Assembly: GCA_030280995.1 (NCBI GenBank)
Contig: JASXTE010000017.1
Coordinates: 26,702,998 to 26,766,997 of the forward strand
Length of the DNA stretch: 64,000 nucleotides
Direction: 5' to 3'
Origin: Hemileia vastatrix
Taxonomy: Eukaryota > Basidiomycota > Pucciniomycetes > Pucciniales > Zaghouaniaceae
Positions 32,165-43,423 of this stretch are shown piece by piece. A program made the position numbers and the translations under genes. The notes beneath the pieces are model-generated. The model was not told the DNA's origin. It saw nothing but the letters and a program-made list of their open reading frames with translations, and searched no databases. The stretch's first letter is position 1. Each line of letters begins with the position of its first letter.

Positions 32165-32851
32165 TTACATCCTATAGAGGGTGGGGTCAATCTTTCTTTC
32201 TGAATCAAACTCAAGTACTAGTGGAATTACAGAGGGAATCAAGAGATGAAATGAAGTGTTCAGAATTAGCCTTGAACTGGTGAATGAGGTGTCTTCTGTT
32301 CTCAATGTCCTGTGGATCTCTAGCAGGAGTGGATTGGAAGTAGTGAAGCAGAAGTTGTTTCTGTTGAGATGTGTGTTGTTGGAACTTGGCCTTGATAGTG
32401 GGAAAGTGGTTTGGCGTTGGTGGTGCAATGGATCCTACATTGTTATCACTACTATCAGAAGATGGAGGAACTGAGAAGTCATCATTTTTAAAGTTGAAGG
32501 AAGAAATGAAAGTTCTTTACCATCAGATGGACCAGGGATGGTGGAACTAGTTGTTTTATGGGTTGTGGCACTCTTCTGGGAAGGGTGAAGCTTTTTGATT
32601 AATCTGGGTATCAGGATGGATGGCCTAGATCTTTTGGTGCTGGCAGAAGATGGACCAGGTTGAGGGGGAGGTGAATCTGTTGCAGAAGATAATGGACCAG
32701 GTCTGTAGCAGGTCTTCTTTCTAGATTGGAAGACATTGCAGGACATTCTGTATGGATGGACAGGTGGTGTCATGGGTCAGATTAAATTATTGTCGATGCA
32801 GTATTGGCAAGGACCCATTTCAGAGGCAGATTTGGGAAGAAGGTTGAACAT
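32165..32851 (-). pseudogene. Second antisense cysteine-cluster ORF relic in element B
   Basis: Opens at ATG 32851. The cysteine array CQYC...SCNVFQSRKKTC aligns with that of the 31338-31532 ORF (CKQC...ACDSCYSKKKRC), followed by a P/S-rich middle. One frame is kept from 32851 to 32165 with only two stops (near 32777 and 32435). Its 5' end is about 10 bases from the purine tract. Preserved cysteine spacing in two copies argues that the antisense frame was once translated. Confidence 0.45.
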
Positions 32852-32899
32852 GGTGGTGTGATGAAGAAAGAATTTGGACATTCTTAATTGGAGGGAGGA

Positions 32900-33990
32900 T
32901 TTGGTCTTCCAACATTGGCAGGGGCCTTTGTTGCGTGATTTGGCGCTGTTTGTGCATGTCTTAATTGACATCTGTTAAGGAATTGGGTATTTTTCTGGTT
33001 TTATTCGGTGGATATTGGGTCTGCCGATATGTGGGTAATATCATTGGATAGCCCCATGTTTTATCTATATTTTATGTCTTGTAGACATTTTTCATATTCT
33101 AAGTTTTAAGGGGTCATTTCCTCATTTTTCATTTATAAAAGATAGCTGTTTAATTTTTTTTTGTGTTATACAGGCTAAACTTAAGTCTTAGGGTTAAGTG
33201 CTTAGTACCATTGGATAGAGCTAATTTTTCTCTATATTTCATGTCACAATGTTGTTATAGTGAAATTCCGTGTTTTAAAGGTTTTAGTAGTTGTAGCTAA
33301 TTTTTCTAAGTAGATTAGTTGTTTTTATTGGTGTTATGGCTTCAGGGAGGCCGGGCTGCTTTGGGCGGCACCTCTGACGTTGGGCGGCCCGCCCGCCTCT
33401 GTTTTAGGAGGTTGGGGAGCGCTTCAGGAGGGTTTTTTATTCGATTTGGTGGGTACAGGTGCCAGATTTTTGGGTGCGCATGGGCTCTTAGATAGTGGTC
33501 TGTGTGTACATAGTGAATAAGACAGTTTGGGGCAACCTTAATTATCATACAACCATCCGGAGGTGATATCATTGTTCCTCACTCAGTTTTCACTGTTTTC
33601 TGGCCACAATTTGGCTGTGTTTGTTGCAAGTGAGTTCTTCATTTTACTTAACTTTGGCAACTGTTTCTCTGTTATAGTCTTGCAAGCTATAGCAAGTATT
33701 ATTGCTGTCTCTGGTGTGGATTTTCAGCCTACATCAAGTATCTTTGCTTTCTGTGGTGTGGACATTGTTCTACATTTCATTTCTTTGGTCTGGTAGTCTA
33801 TCTGGGGACTACTTTCTTAACTCATCAAGCAGTCAAGTGTGTTGAAAAGGGGCTTTAGCAAAACAGGAACCAACTTACTTTAGCAAGTAAATCTCACTCT
33901 ATTTTTCTAAAGGGACAGGGGATTTTCTCTCTGGTTTTTCTCCAACTCCCTTGGTCAAGGCCTATAGCTAGTACTATAGGATTCTCTACA
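32900..33990 (+). repeat. Element B 3' LTR
   Basis: 1091 bp, preceded by the purine tract TTGGAGGGAGGA. It starts TTTGGTCTTCC and ends TTCTCTACA. It has more differences from the 5' LTR than the LTR pairs of A or D do, so B is an older insertion. Confidence 0.93.
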
Positions 33991-34315
33991 GCGGATAAAA
34001 ATCCTTATACCCCAATTATCTTCTGCAATTATTTTTGCTAATAATTGGGTTATTAGACATTTTACATGTCAAAGTTGACCTCTTATCTGTATTTTTTCTA
34101 CTCAATTTTTCATAACCACATATCAGACAAATTTCTTTCATAACCACATCTTGGCCTACTTTCATTCATAGCCACATCTTTTACTACTCTCTCAATATGC
34201 CTTATACCTTTCTGCGCACTCCCATTCTCATCTCATCCTGTCTATTCTCTCCATTCAGAAAACCTTGCTATCTCATCTACTTTTTTTTCTCCTTTTCATA
34301 TTCAATAATCTTAAC
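33991..34315. other. Short intergenic stretch, no gene
   Basis: AT-rich sequence upstream of the Myb/SANT-like relic. It contains three copies of TTTCATARCCACATCT near 34106, 34136 and 34161. They may be promoter elements of that gene, but there is no further evidence. Confidence 0.4.
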
Positions 34316-35704
34316 ATGCCCCATCATCATAGATCTTCTCAAAGGCAGCCTTCCCCCAATTGTTCTTGAAATTGCACTACTCGCTCTTTCCCCTGCTCAG
34401 CCAAGAAATCAAACACCTCTCAATTAAAAAAAGATGATCATCTCATTCTTATAAACTGGATGAAAACTAAATCTAACTATGATTCTTGTTTTGGTACTGA
34501 AAATGCAACTAAAGTAAGAAGGCCCCCAGCATCAAAAGTTAATGGTTACCTTCTAATGGCCAAAAAATTATGGAATAAGACCAAGGGAAGGATAGATCTT
34601 TTACCTAAACAGATGTCTGAATGCTTCAAGCATTATTGAGCCAAATACAAGAAGGCAAAGACTCTTTCATCTTCTACTGGTTTTGGTATTACTGACCTCA
34701 ATATCAGTAAGGGCATCAAATCCATAGACAATAAACTTGATTTTTATGTCCTTACTTTAAAGAGATGGATGCTTTTTTTGGAGAGCAAGCTGATTTTAAT
34801 CCTGCAAACATGTTGGATGGTGAAAATTCTATCTCCAAACATTATGTCAAAAGAAATCTTTTTCCTTCTTCTTCTACTCAAGCCTCCCCTCATTCAACTT
34901 CAACAAATCAAGATATCTTTTCCATAGATTCTTATGGCAATATAAAACAACCTACTCTAACTCAAGTATGTTTTTTTTCTTTTATCTTACCTATTCTTTT
35001 TTTGTTTATATTTTCTTATTTCTAAAAAGGCTGAAGAACAAATTCAGGAGCCACAATTAACTGAGTCAGAAGCCAGAAACAATGATGAGGAGGAAAATGT
35101 GACCTTGAACAAAAAGCAAAGAGCTTCAAGTAGTCTAACTTTTCACTCTCAAAGAAGAAGAAAAAGTAATACTTCATCTCAAACCCCTTTTTCTTCTATT
35201 GAAATTTTTTTGGTGAAATGTGATGCTGGTAAGTGATACCATACCTCTTAATACTTTACTCTTCTTTTCTTCTACTTTTTGTTAATATTTATTATCACTC
35301 TAGAACAAGTGGAAGTATCTAAAGAGATTCTAAAGTTTTAAAATCAAAAATATGAGCTCTCTTCAAAGAGGTATGACAGGGTACATGATTTGGAAGAGAG
35401 GAAGTTCAAACTCTCCTTATGAAAGGATGATAGGGCACAAGTCTTGGAGGAGAGGAAGTATGAACTCTCTTTACAGAAGGATGATAGGACACAAGACTTG
35501 GAGAAGAAATTCTAGTTATCTCTACATATTGAATCATCAAAGAAAGAGGAGAAAACACTCAAGCATCAAAACATCATGAAAAAGATAAAATATAAGCATG
35601 ATTGTGAAGAAAATTCCTAAAAGGAAAATTTCTTGATAGAATTTGTTAAAACTCAAAAATCTGTTAAGGAAATTGAATGTTTAAAGAAATTGTTTAATGA
35701 CTAG
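34316..35704 (+). pseudogene. Intron-containing Myb/SANT-like gene relic
   Basis: From ATG 34316 the frame has an alpha-helical DNA-binding-like domain (LILINWMKTKSNYDSC, VNGYLLMAKKLWN, KQMSECFKHY, then TGFGITDLNISKGI and FKEMDAFFG after a frameshift). I know this arrangement from expanded Myb/SANT-like families of rust fungi. Two introns look sound: 34966-35029 (GTATGT...AAAAAG) and 35229-35303 (GTAAGT...CTCTAG); removing them keeps the frame. Exon 3 has repeated coiled-coil units (LEERKFKLSL, LEERKYELSL). Stops near 34368, 34637, 35340, 35418 and 35510 make it a pseudogene. Confidence 0.6.
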
Positions 35705-35929
35705 TTTGTTTTATTTCTCTCACACTTTGACTGTTCATATTTAATTGTACATAAAGTTTTATCTTAATTTCCTGTATTTCTTTACTCTATCCATCATTAG
35801 TTGAGTTTTCATATTTTAATGTTATAAATTCTTTTTTAAACAAAATATTCAAGAATTCTAAATGTTAAAAATTCTTTTTTAGTTAAAATTTTCAAGTCAC
35901 ATTTGAAAATTTCACAATCCCACCCCTGC

Positions 35930-36235
35930 ATTTGATTGAACTAAGGGGCAGGTATCACCAAAATTCTTTCAAGTAAATAATTTTTCATGTCTTATAAGAA
36001 ATTTTGGAAATACTCCTCCCTCCATTTTTTTGAAGTAAGGGATGGGTATCGCCAAAATTTCAAGTCAATTTTTTTTTTGCAAGTCTCATATGAAAATTTG
36101 GCAATACCCCACCCCCCTGTATTTTATTGAATTAAGGGAAGGTTATCACCAAATTTTCAAGTCAAAAGTTTTTTTAAAGTCTGATATGAAAATTTGGCAA
36201 TACCCCCCTGTTGTTGTAATTTATTGAATTAAAGA
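35930..36235. repeat. Tandem palindromic repeat, unit about 96 bp, three copies
   Basis: Units start TTGAANTAAGGG near 35936, 36030 and 36127. Each is an imperfect palindrome: GGTATCRCCAAAATTTCA in the left arm against TGAAAATTTGGCAATACC in the right. It could fold as a hairpin array or derive from foldback transposons. Confidence 0.7.
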
Positions 36236-36248
36236 AATCAAATGGAAA

Positions 36249-36610
36249 AAAAAATTAAAAATGAAAATTTCATCAACCAATTATTTTCACCAGTCCGAAT
36301 CAAGTTTTCCAATTTTATATAATAGCCAGTAGAACAACCTAAGGTCAGATGCACCATCATATAAAACCAGAAAACTATCTTGAAGTAACTTTAAAAAATA
36401 ATTGGAAGAAAAAAATCCATATTTAATTGAAAAATGAAAATTTCATCAGCAAATGATTTTTTCCAGTCCAAATCAAGTTTTCCAATTTTATATAATAGCC
36501 AGTAGAACAACCTAAGGCCAGATGTATTATCATATAAAACAAGAAAATTTTTTTGATGTAAATTTAAAAAGTAATTTGAAGAGAAAAATCCAAATTGAAA
36601 TGCAAAAAAA
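36249..36610. repeat. Direct tandem duplication, period 173 bp
   Basis: CAGTCCRAATCAAGTTTTCC starts at 36291 and again at 36464, with the following 120 bases well conserved. An A-rich tract (36600-36760) follows. Confidence 0.75.
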
Positions 36611-36834
36611 ATTTATAAGGAAAAATAAAATTGTAAAAAATAAAAATAAAAAGGAAAATTCAAAAAAGTTAAAAAAGATAAAAAATAAAATAAAAAAATT
36701 TAATAAATGAGAAAAAAAAAGAAAAAAAAATAGATGAAAATATTTAATGATAGAAAAAAATTTATAATATTTTAGTTAGCATACTTGACAGATCTACTAA
36801 GAACAATTTTTTATCTAATTTTTTTTTATTATTA

Positions 36835-37191
36835 ATACAATTAATAAGACCTTCATTTATTTGGAATGAACAGCCAAAATAGGTAAATTATTGAAAAGAA
36901 ACTAAAGATGGAGGTGCTTAAGTTGTTTGATGCCAATGTTGAGAAGAATTCCATATAGCCTCAACTATTCCATTGGCACCACCAGAATCAATAATACATT
37001 TACAGTCAGGAAAATAAAGGCCATCTCCCTCATCAGAAGAGGGTTATGGAATAAGAACACCATTCTCTGTTTAAAATAAGAAAAAATTCCAACTGTTGGA
37101 AAATTCTTATCATGTTTATCTAGATGAACATTATGGTAGAATCCTTTATAAGTGATGATAACATTAGAGCAGAAAACATAAGAATTTATTG
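36835..37191 (-). pseudogene. TET/JBP-like 2-oxoglutarate/Fe(II) dioxygenase fragment
   Basis: The - strand reads a C-terminal dioxygenase piece in two frames: NVHLDKHD (an HxD iron-binding motif), GLYFPDCKCIIDSGGANGIV, IWNSSQHWHQT (candidate third iron ligand His) and FTYFGCSFQI. The last corresponds to a TRxGxSxQI motif, so the 2-oxoglutarate-binding Arg would be replaced. The pattern fits TET/JBP-like proteins expanded in rusts and other basidiomycetes, often near KDZ transposons. A frameshift near 37075, a stop and the LTR at 37192 truncate it. Confidence 0.5.
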
Positions 37192-38411
37192 TGTTGGCCG
37201 GCTTGTCTAGAAGAAGGTGAAAAGGAAAGGAAGAAGAAGAATGACAAGGAGAAGAATAAGGGAAAGAAGAAGATAGAGGAAAAGAAAGAACTGGACAATA
37301 AATTTATGGGACTAGTAGACAAAAAAATATGATGAGGGGTGAATGGGTTATACTAGTAAGTCTTTTATCTTTCTCTCTGCTCAATTATCAACTAAAATTA
37401 ATTAAATATTCTTAGAGAAACCTTTTAAATTTTATTTAATATTTAAGGGAACTGACGCGCCACTACAAATAATAAAATATAATATATTATTTAACAATAA
37501 GTTGAGTAAGTAAGTGATTTGGAAAAAGGGTTTTACCAAGGCCTTTTTATAGGCAATGGGACCTCTGAAGCACTACAAATGCGTATATACAAAATAGTAA
37601 TTAGATAAAACAAGACTATAAAAGAAAAGAATTGTAACATAGTAATTGAGAGAAAAATATGAAAAAAATAATTAATTCCCAATTAAGAAAATAATTTTCC
37701 CACCATAAATCCCCAAATCAGTTAATTTATATAATGAGTAACTAAACAACCCTATGACATAAGAACTATGGGAAAGAATAATTCAAAACAGGTATTACAA
37801 TTTGTTTTCAGAGTTTTTAAGTGAAACAAATAAAATGTTTTAAGGCAACAAATTATGTAATCAAATTTAATTCAGTGTAAAGCAAAAATTAATTATTTGT
37901 TTTAACTATTTAATTAAATAACTAGTTTAACTGAAACAAAAAATTAATTTAAATTGAGAATTGGAATACTATTTTATTAAATAAGTTATTTTCATTTATT
38001 TAATATTTCATTGACACAATTAAGGGTCAAAAAAAGCGCCACTAATTATGGATAATAGTTTATATGAAAATGCTTAGTTACATATTTAAATTAAATAACT
38101 AATGTAATTACAATATAATATAATTAAAAGGATGTAATTATATTATTAAAATGTAATTAATTATTTATTTATTAAATACATAAAAATGAATCCCTTTATA
38201 TGGAATATGATAATTAAATTAATGTATACTTAATTTATATGATAATAAAATTAATATAAAACTCATTATACTTATAAAATTAAATATTTATATAATATAT
38301 TATGTAATATAAATTTAATGTAAATACATAAGTTGCAATTATTATGTCCTCTTTTAATTTCAATAAATTTTTATGTATATTTACTGGGCTCCTGGAACAG
38401 CCTGGCTGACA
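37192..38411 (-). repeat. Element G 3' LTR (C family)
   Basis: On the + strand it starts TGTTGGCCGGC and ends CCTGGCTGACA, matching the C LTR layout (TGTYGGTCAGTCG...GGCTGACA). The purine tract complement CTCCCTCAC (38412-38420) marks it as the 3' LTR of a - strand element. It truncates the TET/JBP-like relic. Confidence 0.85.
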
Positions 38412-38445
38412 CTCCCTCACTCTAAAAAAACAATATAAAAAAATG

Positions 38446-40881
38446 CTATGATTTTTTCTTTTTATACTTTTTTAACAGAGTAGGAAGGTTTGAAATTTCT
38501 TTACCAGGTATCCATGCATCATATTTAGATGACTTATATTTATATCTAAGCAAATACTCAACACCTTTTTTAGAAGTGACAATTCTATCATTCAGAATTT
38601 TATCAATTTCAGCAGTTTCAGTGATTTCTTGAGGATCTTTCTTAGGTCTTCCTCTTCTTTTAGGGAATAAATCACTGTTGGAAGTATAAGGTTTCAGCAG
38701 GGAAATGGGGAAAACAGGATGTTTTCTATCATATGGAGAGTATAACACAAATTCAACTGCATTATCTCCAATCATTCTTTTAACAACAAAAGGCCCTACA
38801 AAAGGATCTTTCAATTTGTTGTTACCCTGTAAATTGAAATGGACAGTAGATATCAACACTTCATCACCTTCATTAAATGTGTGCTCCTTATGGGATTTAT
38901 CCCATATTTTCTTTTCATATTCAAATGCTTTATCAATACAATTCTGAGTATGTTTCCTGCACAGTTGTTGCATTTGAACAAAAGATTTGACACTGGGGTG
39001 TAATTCCAATTTAGGTAATTTACTATTGAGTATTTGAGCAGGAGTATTAGGGACATAACCTAGCCAAAGCTAAAAAGGCTTCTTTTGAGTAACAGAGTGA
39101 ACAGTGCTATTTTAAGAAAATTCAAGACCTAGGAGCAAAGTAACCCAGTCATGAGTAAATCTGTCATTATCTTTATATTCCAAGCCAAAGGCACAATACC
39201 TTCTAATCATATCCTCTAGAGTTTGAATCATTCTTTCAGCTAAATCATCAGTCTGGGGATGGTGAGCAGTTGATAATTTTAATTCAAAACCACATATATC
39301 CATTAAAGACATCCGGAATTCAGATGTAAATTTGGGATCTCTGTCAGATATAATGGCTCAAGGGAATCCAACTATATTGAAAATATAAGACCACCATAAG
39401 AAAGCTAAGTCTTTGGTGGAGACATCCTTGTGTGTGGGAATAAATTTGCACATTTTAGTAAATCTATCCAGTATTACCCAACAAGAATTGTAACTGTCCT
39501 TACCTTCTACAGGAAGACCAGTGACAAAATCCATATTAACGATTTTCCAGGGAGCATCAGGTGCTTCAATATGTTGTAATAACACTGCTCTTTTACCTTT
39601 CAACCTTCTATATTTCTGGCAGGAATCACAAGATTCAACATATAATTTTGTATCTTCAGACATATTAGCCAACCAAGCAGGGTTTTTGATTCTAATCATT
39701 GTTTTTTCAAGATCAAAATGACCAGCTAATATGTCATCATGACAAAGTTTGAGGATAGTTTCTTTCATAGATGGAGGAATTACAATTACATTAGTAAGCT
39801 TTCTTCTATAATATATATAACCATCTTCAATAGAAAACTTTCCCTTAATCAAAGCATTTTGATACTTTTCAGGAAGAGTTTTTATTAATGCTTGAATTGA
39901 AGCATTCTTAGGATCATTTAAGATAGTAACTAATTTATTTAAATCAGAATCTTTATCATATTAATCCAGAATTAATTGTAATAACTCTTCTTCCATATCA
40001 ACTATAAGTAAACCATGTATTTGAACAGTATCATCTTCAGGTACATAAGCAGGATTGGAGTCATTATTTGGCATAGGCAATCTGGACAGCATAACAAAAT
40101 TGGAGTGAAAATTTCCAGCCCTATGGATAATTGTCATTCTTCCTCTGTATTCTTGAACAGCAAGTTGCCACCTAAACATATGTCTATTAGGTGTTTTCAG
40201 GTTTAAGAGGGACTTCACAGCACTACAGTCAGCTACCAATTCAAACTTTTGGTCATCCAGATAGTAATGAAGCTTCTCAAGAGCCCAAACAACTGCTAAG
40301 CACTCTAATTGAGTGGCACAATATTTCAATTCACTATTTCTCAAGGTTCTTGAAATATAACAAATTAAAACTTCTGAGGATTTATCATTAATAATTTATT
40401 TCTGGTGGAGGGCAGCACCCAGACCAAAAAAGCTAGCATCTGTATACAGGAAAAATGGTTTGTTAAAATCTGGAAGAGCTAAGATAGGGGCTGTCATTAA
40501 GCAAAATTTTAATGTATCAAAAGCTTTTTGACAGTAAATATTCCAGATGAATGCAAAATCTTTCCTGGTTAGTTTGGTAAGAGGCAAGGCTATGACCTGA
40601 TAATTTTTAATATATTGTCTATAATAGCCACACATACCCAAAAAACTTTGGATTTCTCTTACAGAAGTTGGTGCTTTCACATTTTGAATTGCAGCAGCTT
40701 TGTTGTGGTCTACACAAATTTGTAGGCCTGACATAACATGGCCAAGGACCTTCAAAGATTGAAAACCAAATTTTCACTTTTTCAAGGACAAGGTCATATT
40801 GATTTCATCCATTTTTTGGAAAACCCTATTTAAATGAACCATATGTTCATCAAAAGTTTTAGAAAAAACTATGATATCATC
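38446..40881 (-). pseudogene. Element G pol fragment: RT end, RNase H, integrase, chromodomain
   Basis: Reads like element C pol. RT begins just after the YIDD box (DDIIVFSKTFDEH near 40880). RNase H has LYTDAS near 40440. Integrase HHCC is near 39650-39760, DDE residues lie around 39250-39550, and the chromodomain is near 38460-38620. It is broken into at least five open stretches by stops and frameshifts (near 40400, 39960, 39357 and 39110). The upstream gag, protease and 5' part of RT are missing; the sequence stops exactly at an oppositely oriented LTR. Confidence 0.9.
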
Positions 40882-42146
40882 TGCCATCCAGGCTACAACA
40901 GGAGCCCAGAAAATTACATGTTAATTTATTGGACCTGAAAGAGGGCGTAAGAATTGTATTTTATGTATATAAATTAATATTTTATTGCATAATAAAACTA
41001 TATAAGTATCTTATTAATAATAAGTGTTATATTAATTTTATTGTTATATAAATTTTTATACATTTAAATTAAGCATAATATATTTTATATTCTACAAATA
41101 ATGGCACATTTTTATAATTATAAATTAATAATTAATTAATTACAAAACATATATTATAATTATATATGTAAAATTGGCTTATAATGTAATTAAGTTAATT
41201 AATTAATTTTATATATTAAATAAAACTTCATATATTATTAAACAATAATATTGGGCGCTTCTTTTGACCCTTAATTGTTTCAGAAAAATATTATTAAATA
41301 AATTATAATACTTATTTAATAACATAGTATTAAAATCCCCACTTTAAATTACAAATATCACTAAATTAATTATATGTTTCATTTAAACTAATGATTGAAT
41401 TAATTACATAATTAAAACAACTAATTAAAATTGCTTTAAACTGGATTGAATTTATTATATGAATTTTTGGCATGAAAATAATTTTATTTGTTTTACTTAA
41501 AACCTTTACATGTCACTATAATGTCTGATTTTGATTATTTTACTCATTGTTCTCATGTTTCAGACTTACTTGGTTAATAATTATATTAATTAAGTGTGTT
41601 GGGAAGTTGTGGTGGGAAAATGGTTAATTACTCACAGGTTTTAGTCAATTGTTTCATATTTTTCTCTTAATAGTCATGTTTCATTTCTACTTTTTTATCT
41701 TTTTGTTTTAGCTTATTTCTATTTTGTATTTACTAATTTGTGACGCTTCAGGGGTCTCTTGGTCTATAAAAGGGCCTTGGGTAATCCCCTTTAACGGCAT
41801 CACTTATTACACTCACCTTTTTATTACATATTTAAATATTATACAAATTATTATTATTGTTATTAGTTTCATAGTTCTAATATAAATTTTAATGAATTTC
41901 TACGGTTGCTCTAAGTCTAATAATACATATAAGTGTTTCTGTGCATTGAAAAAAACTACTAGTAAAATAATTATATTATAATTTAAAAAACCTTACTATT
42001 TTGTCAAAGTTCTCAATCAAGTCTCGTCGCCTTCTCTTTTAAAATACATATATTTTTATTATTATTATTTTACCTTTCCACTTTGTCTCGCCTTCCTCCC
42101 TTCTATTTTCCTTCTCCTTCTCCTCCTTCTAGAAGACTGGCTGACA
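40882..42146 (+). repeat. C-family LTR in + orientation (H)
   Basis: Starts TGCCATCCAGGCT and ends TCTAGAAGACTGGCTGACA, homologous along its length to LTRs of C and G but in the opposite orientation to G. It contains TATAAAAGGGCC (41765-41776). It abuts the truncated G pol. No matching target duplication was found. Confidence 0.8.
41765..41776 (+). promoter_or_regulatory. TATA box of C-family LTR
   Basis: TATAAAAGGGCC is conserved in the LTRs of C (54781-54792 and 62834-62845, - strand), and in G in a slightly changed form. Its conservation and position about two thirds into the LTR support a core promoter. Confidence 0.6.
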
Positions 42147-42924
42147 GAAGAGTTATTAATCTATTCACAGGTTTAATTTGTTTCATTCTTTTTCCCTCAA
42201 ACATGTATGTTTTAATTTAGTTCTTTTGGTCTTTTATTTCAAATACTGTCATTTTTTGTATATACATTTAAAGCACCTCAGAATGTATTCTTTCCTATAA
42301 AAGGTAATGTAATTCCTCTCTTTTAACTATCACTTATTACACTCATAGTTTATTATATTTTTAAATATTACCCAACTTATTACTATTACTATTAGTCTTA
42401 TAACTCTAATATAAATCTTAATAAATTCCAAGGTCGCCATAAGTTTATTAATAATAATCACCATGCAATATGGGGGGCGGACTTGTTAGCAAGTCCGCAA
42501 CCTTGGACTCAAGTTCACCACAGATTGAACACACATTGAGCTATTGACAAAGGAACCATACAATCAGGGATAAACACCACTCAGCAGAACAGTTTTAGGT
42601 GGGTCTTCAAGTAGAGTTCAATATGAGTTCAGTATGAGTTCAGTCTGAGTTCCATCTGAGTTGTGCCTGAGTTCAGGTTGGGGACTTGCTAGCAAGTCCA
42701 CCCCCTATATTGCGTAGTGAATAATTGATTGTCATGCATTGAGTACAAACTTATAAAAATTATTAAAAATCAATTAAATCAAATAAAGTGTCATTACTCA
42801 TCAAATATTGTTGTATTACTATCAATAAATCCAATTAATATCTACTTGTCAATCACTAAATACACATTACTCCTTACCATCCTATTCTATATCTTCTTTT
42901 TCCTATTCCCTCTAGAGGACCCAC
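42147..42924 (+). repeat. Second, diverged C-family LTR fragment (I)
   Basis: Aligns with the latter half of LTR H: YTCACAGGTTT, CCTATAAAAGG, CACTTATTACACTC, then TCTAATATAAAT. It is interrupted by a TIR element (42468-42714) and ends at the solo LTR at 42925. Its last bases probably lie at 63897-63903. Confidence 0.6.
42468..42714. mobile_element. Short TIR element with internal GAGTTCA repeats
   Basis: About 247 bp bounded by inverted repeats of about 30 bp: GCAATATGGGGGGCGGACTT at the left and a near reverse complement ending CCCCCTATATTGC at the right. Each arm holds its own palindrome (GGACTTGYTAGCAAGTCC). The interior has about six GAGTTCARTMTG-type units (42605-42675). No ORF. It is absent from LTR H at the equivalent place. 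No clear target duplication. Confidence 0.6.
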
Positions 42925-43423
42925 TATGGTCTTCCAACATTGGCAGGGGCCTTTGTTGTGTGATTTGGCGCGGTTTGTGCATGTCTTAATTGACATCTGT
43001 TAAATAATTGGGTATTTTTCTGGTTTTATTACGTGGATATTGGGTCTGCCCGTATGTGGGTACTATCATTGGATAGCCCTGGTTTTTCTCTATATTTTAT
43101 GTCTTGTAGACATTTTTCATATTCTGAGTTTTAAGGGGTCATTTCCTCATTTTTCATTTATAAAAGATTACTGTTTAATTTTGTTTTTTGTGTTTTACAG
43201 GCTAACCTTAAGTCTTAGGGTTAAGTGCTTAGTACCATTGGATAGAGCTAATTTTTCTCTATATTTCATGTCACAATGTTGTTATAGTGAAATTCCGTGT
43301 TTTAAAGGTTTTAGTAGTTGTAGCTAATTTTTCTAAGTAGATTAGTGGTTTTTATTGGTTTTCTGGCTTCAGGGAGGCCGGGCCGCTTCAGGCGGCATCT
43401 CCGACGTCGGGCGGCCCGCCCGC

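Larger units (their letters stand above)
21032..33990 (+). mobile_element. Element B: 13-kb Ty3/gypsy retrotransposon with long structured 3' region
   Basis: LTRs at 21032-22103 and 32900-33990 share the TNTGGTCTTCCAAC start and the TCTACA end. Flanks GCGT (21028-21031) and GCGG (33991-33994) suggest a 4-bp target duplication. A primer site follows the 5' LTR, and the purine tract GGAGGGAGGA precedes the 3' LTR. ORF1 (gag with protease-like tail) is intact. Pol has five stops and at least two frameshifts. Between pol and the 3' LTR are 4.2 kb holding stem-loop repeats, hairpin modules and two antisense ORF relics. Closest relative here is element A. Confidence 0.95.

Noticed and set aside
33991..34100. 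Continuation of the F gag after element B
   Set aside because: The frame after the insertion site runs only about 16 codons and matches nothing in A or B gag.
36522..36710. 62-residue K/N-rich ORF
   Set aside because: Translation of an A-rich tract; no coding evidence.
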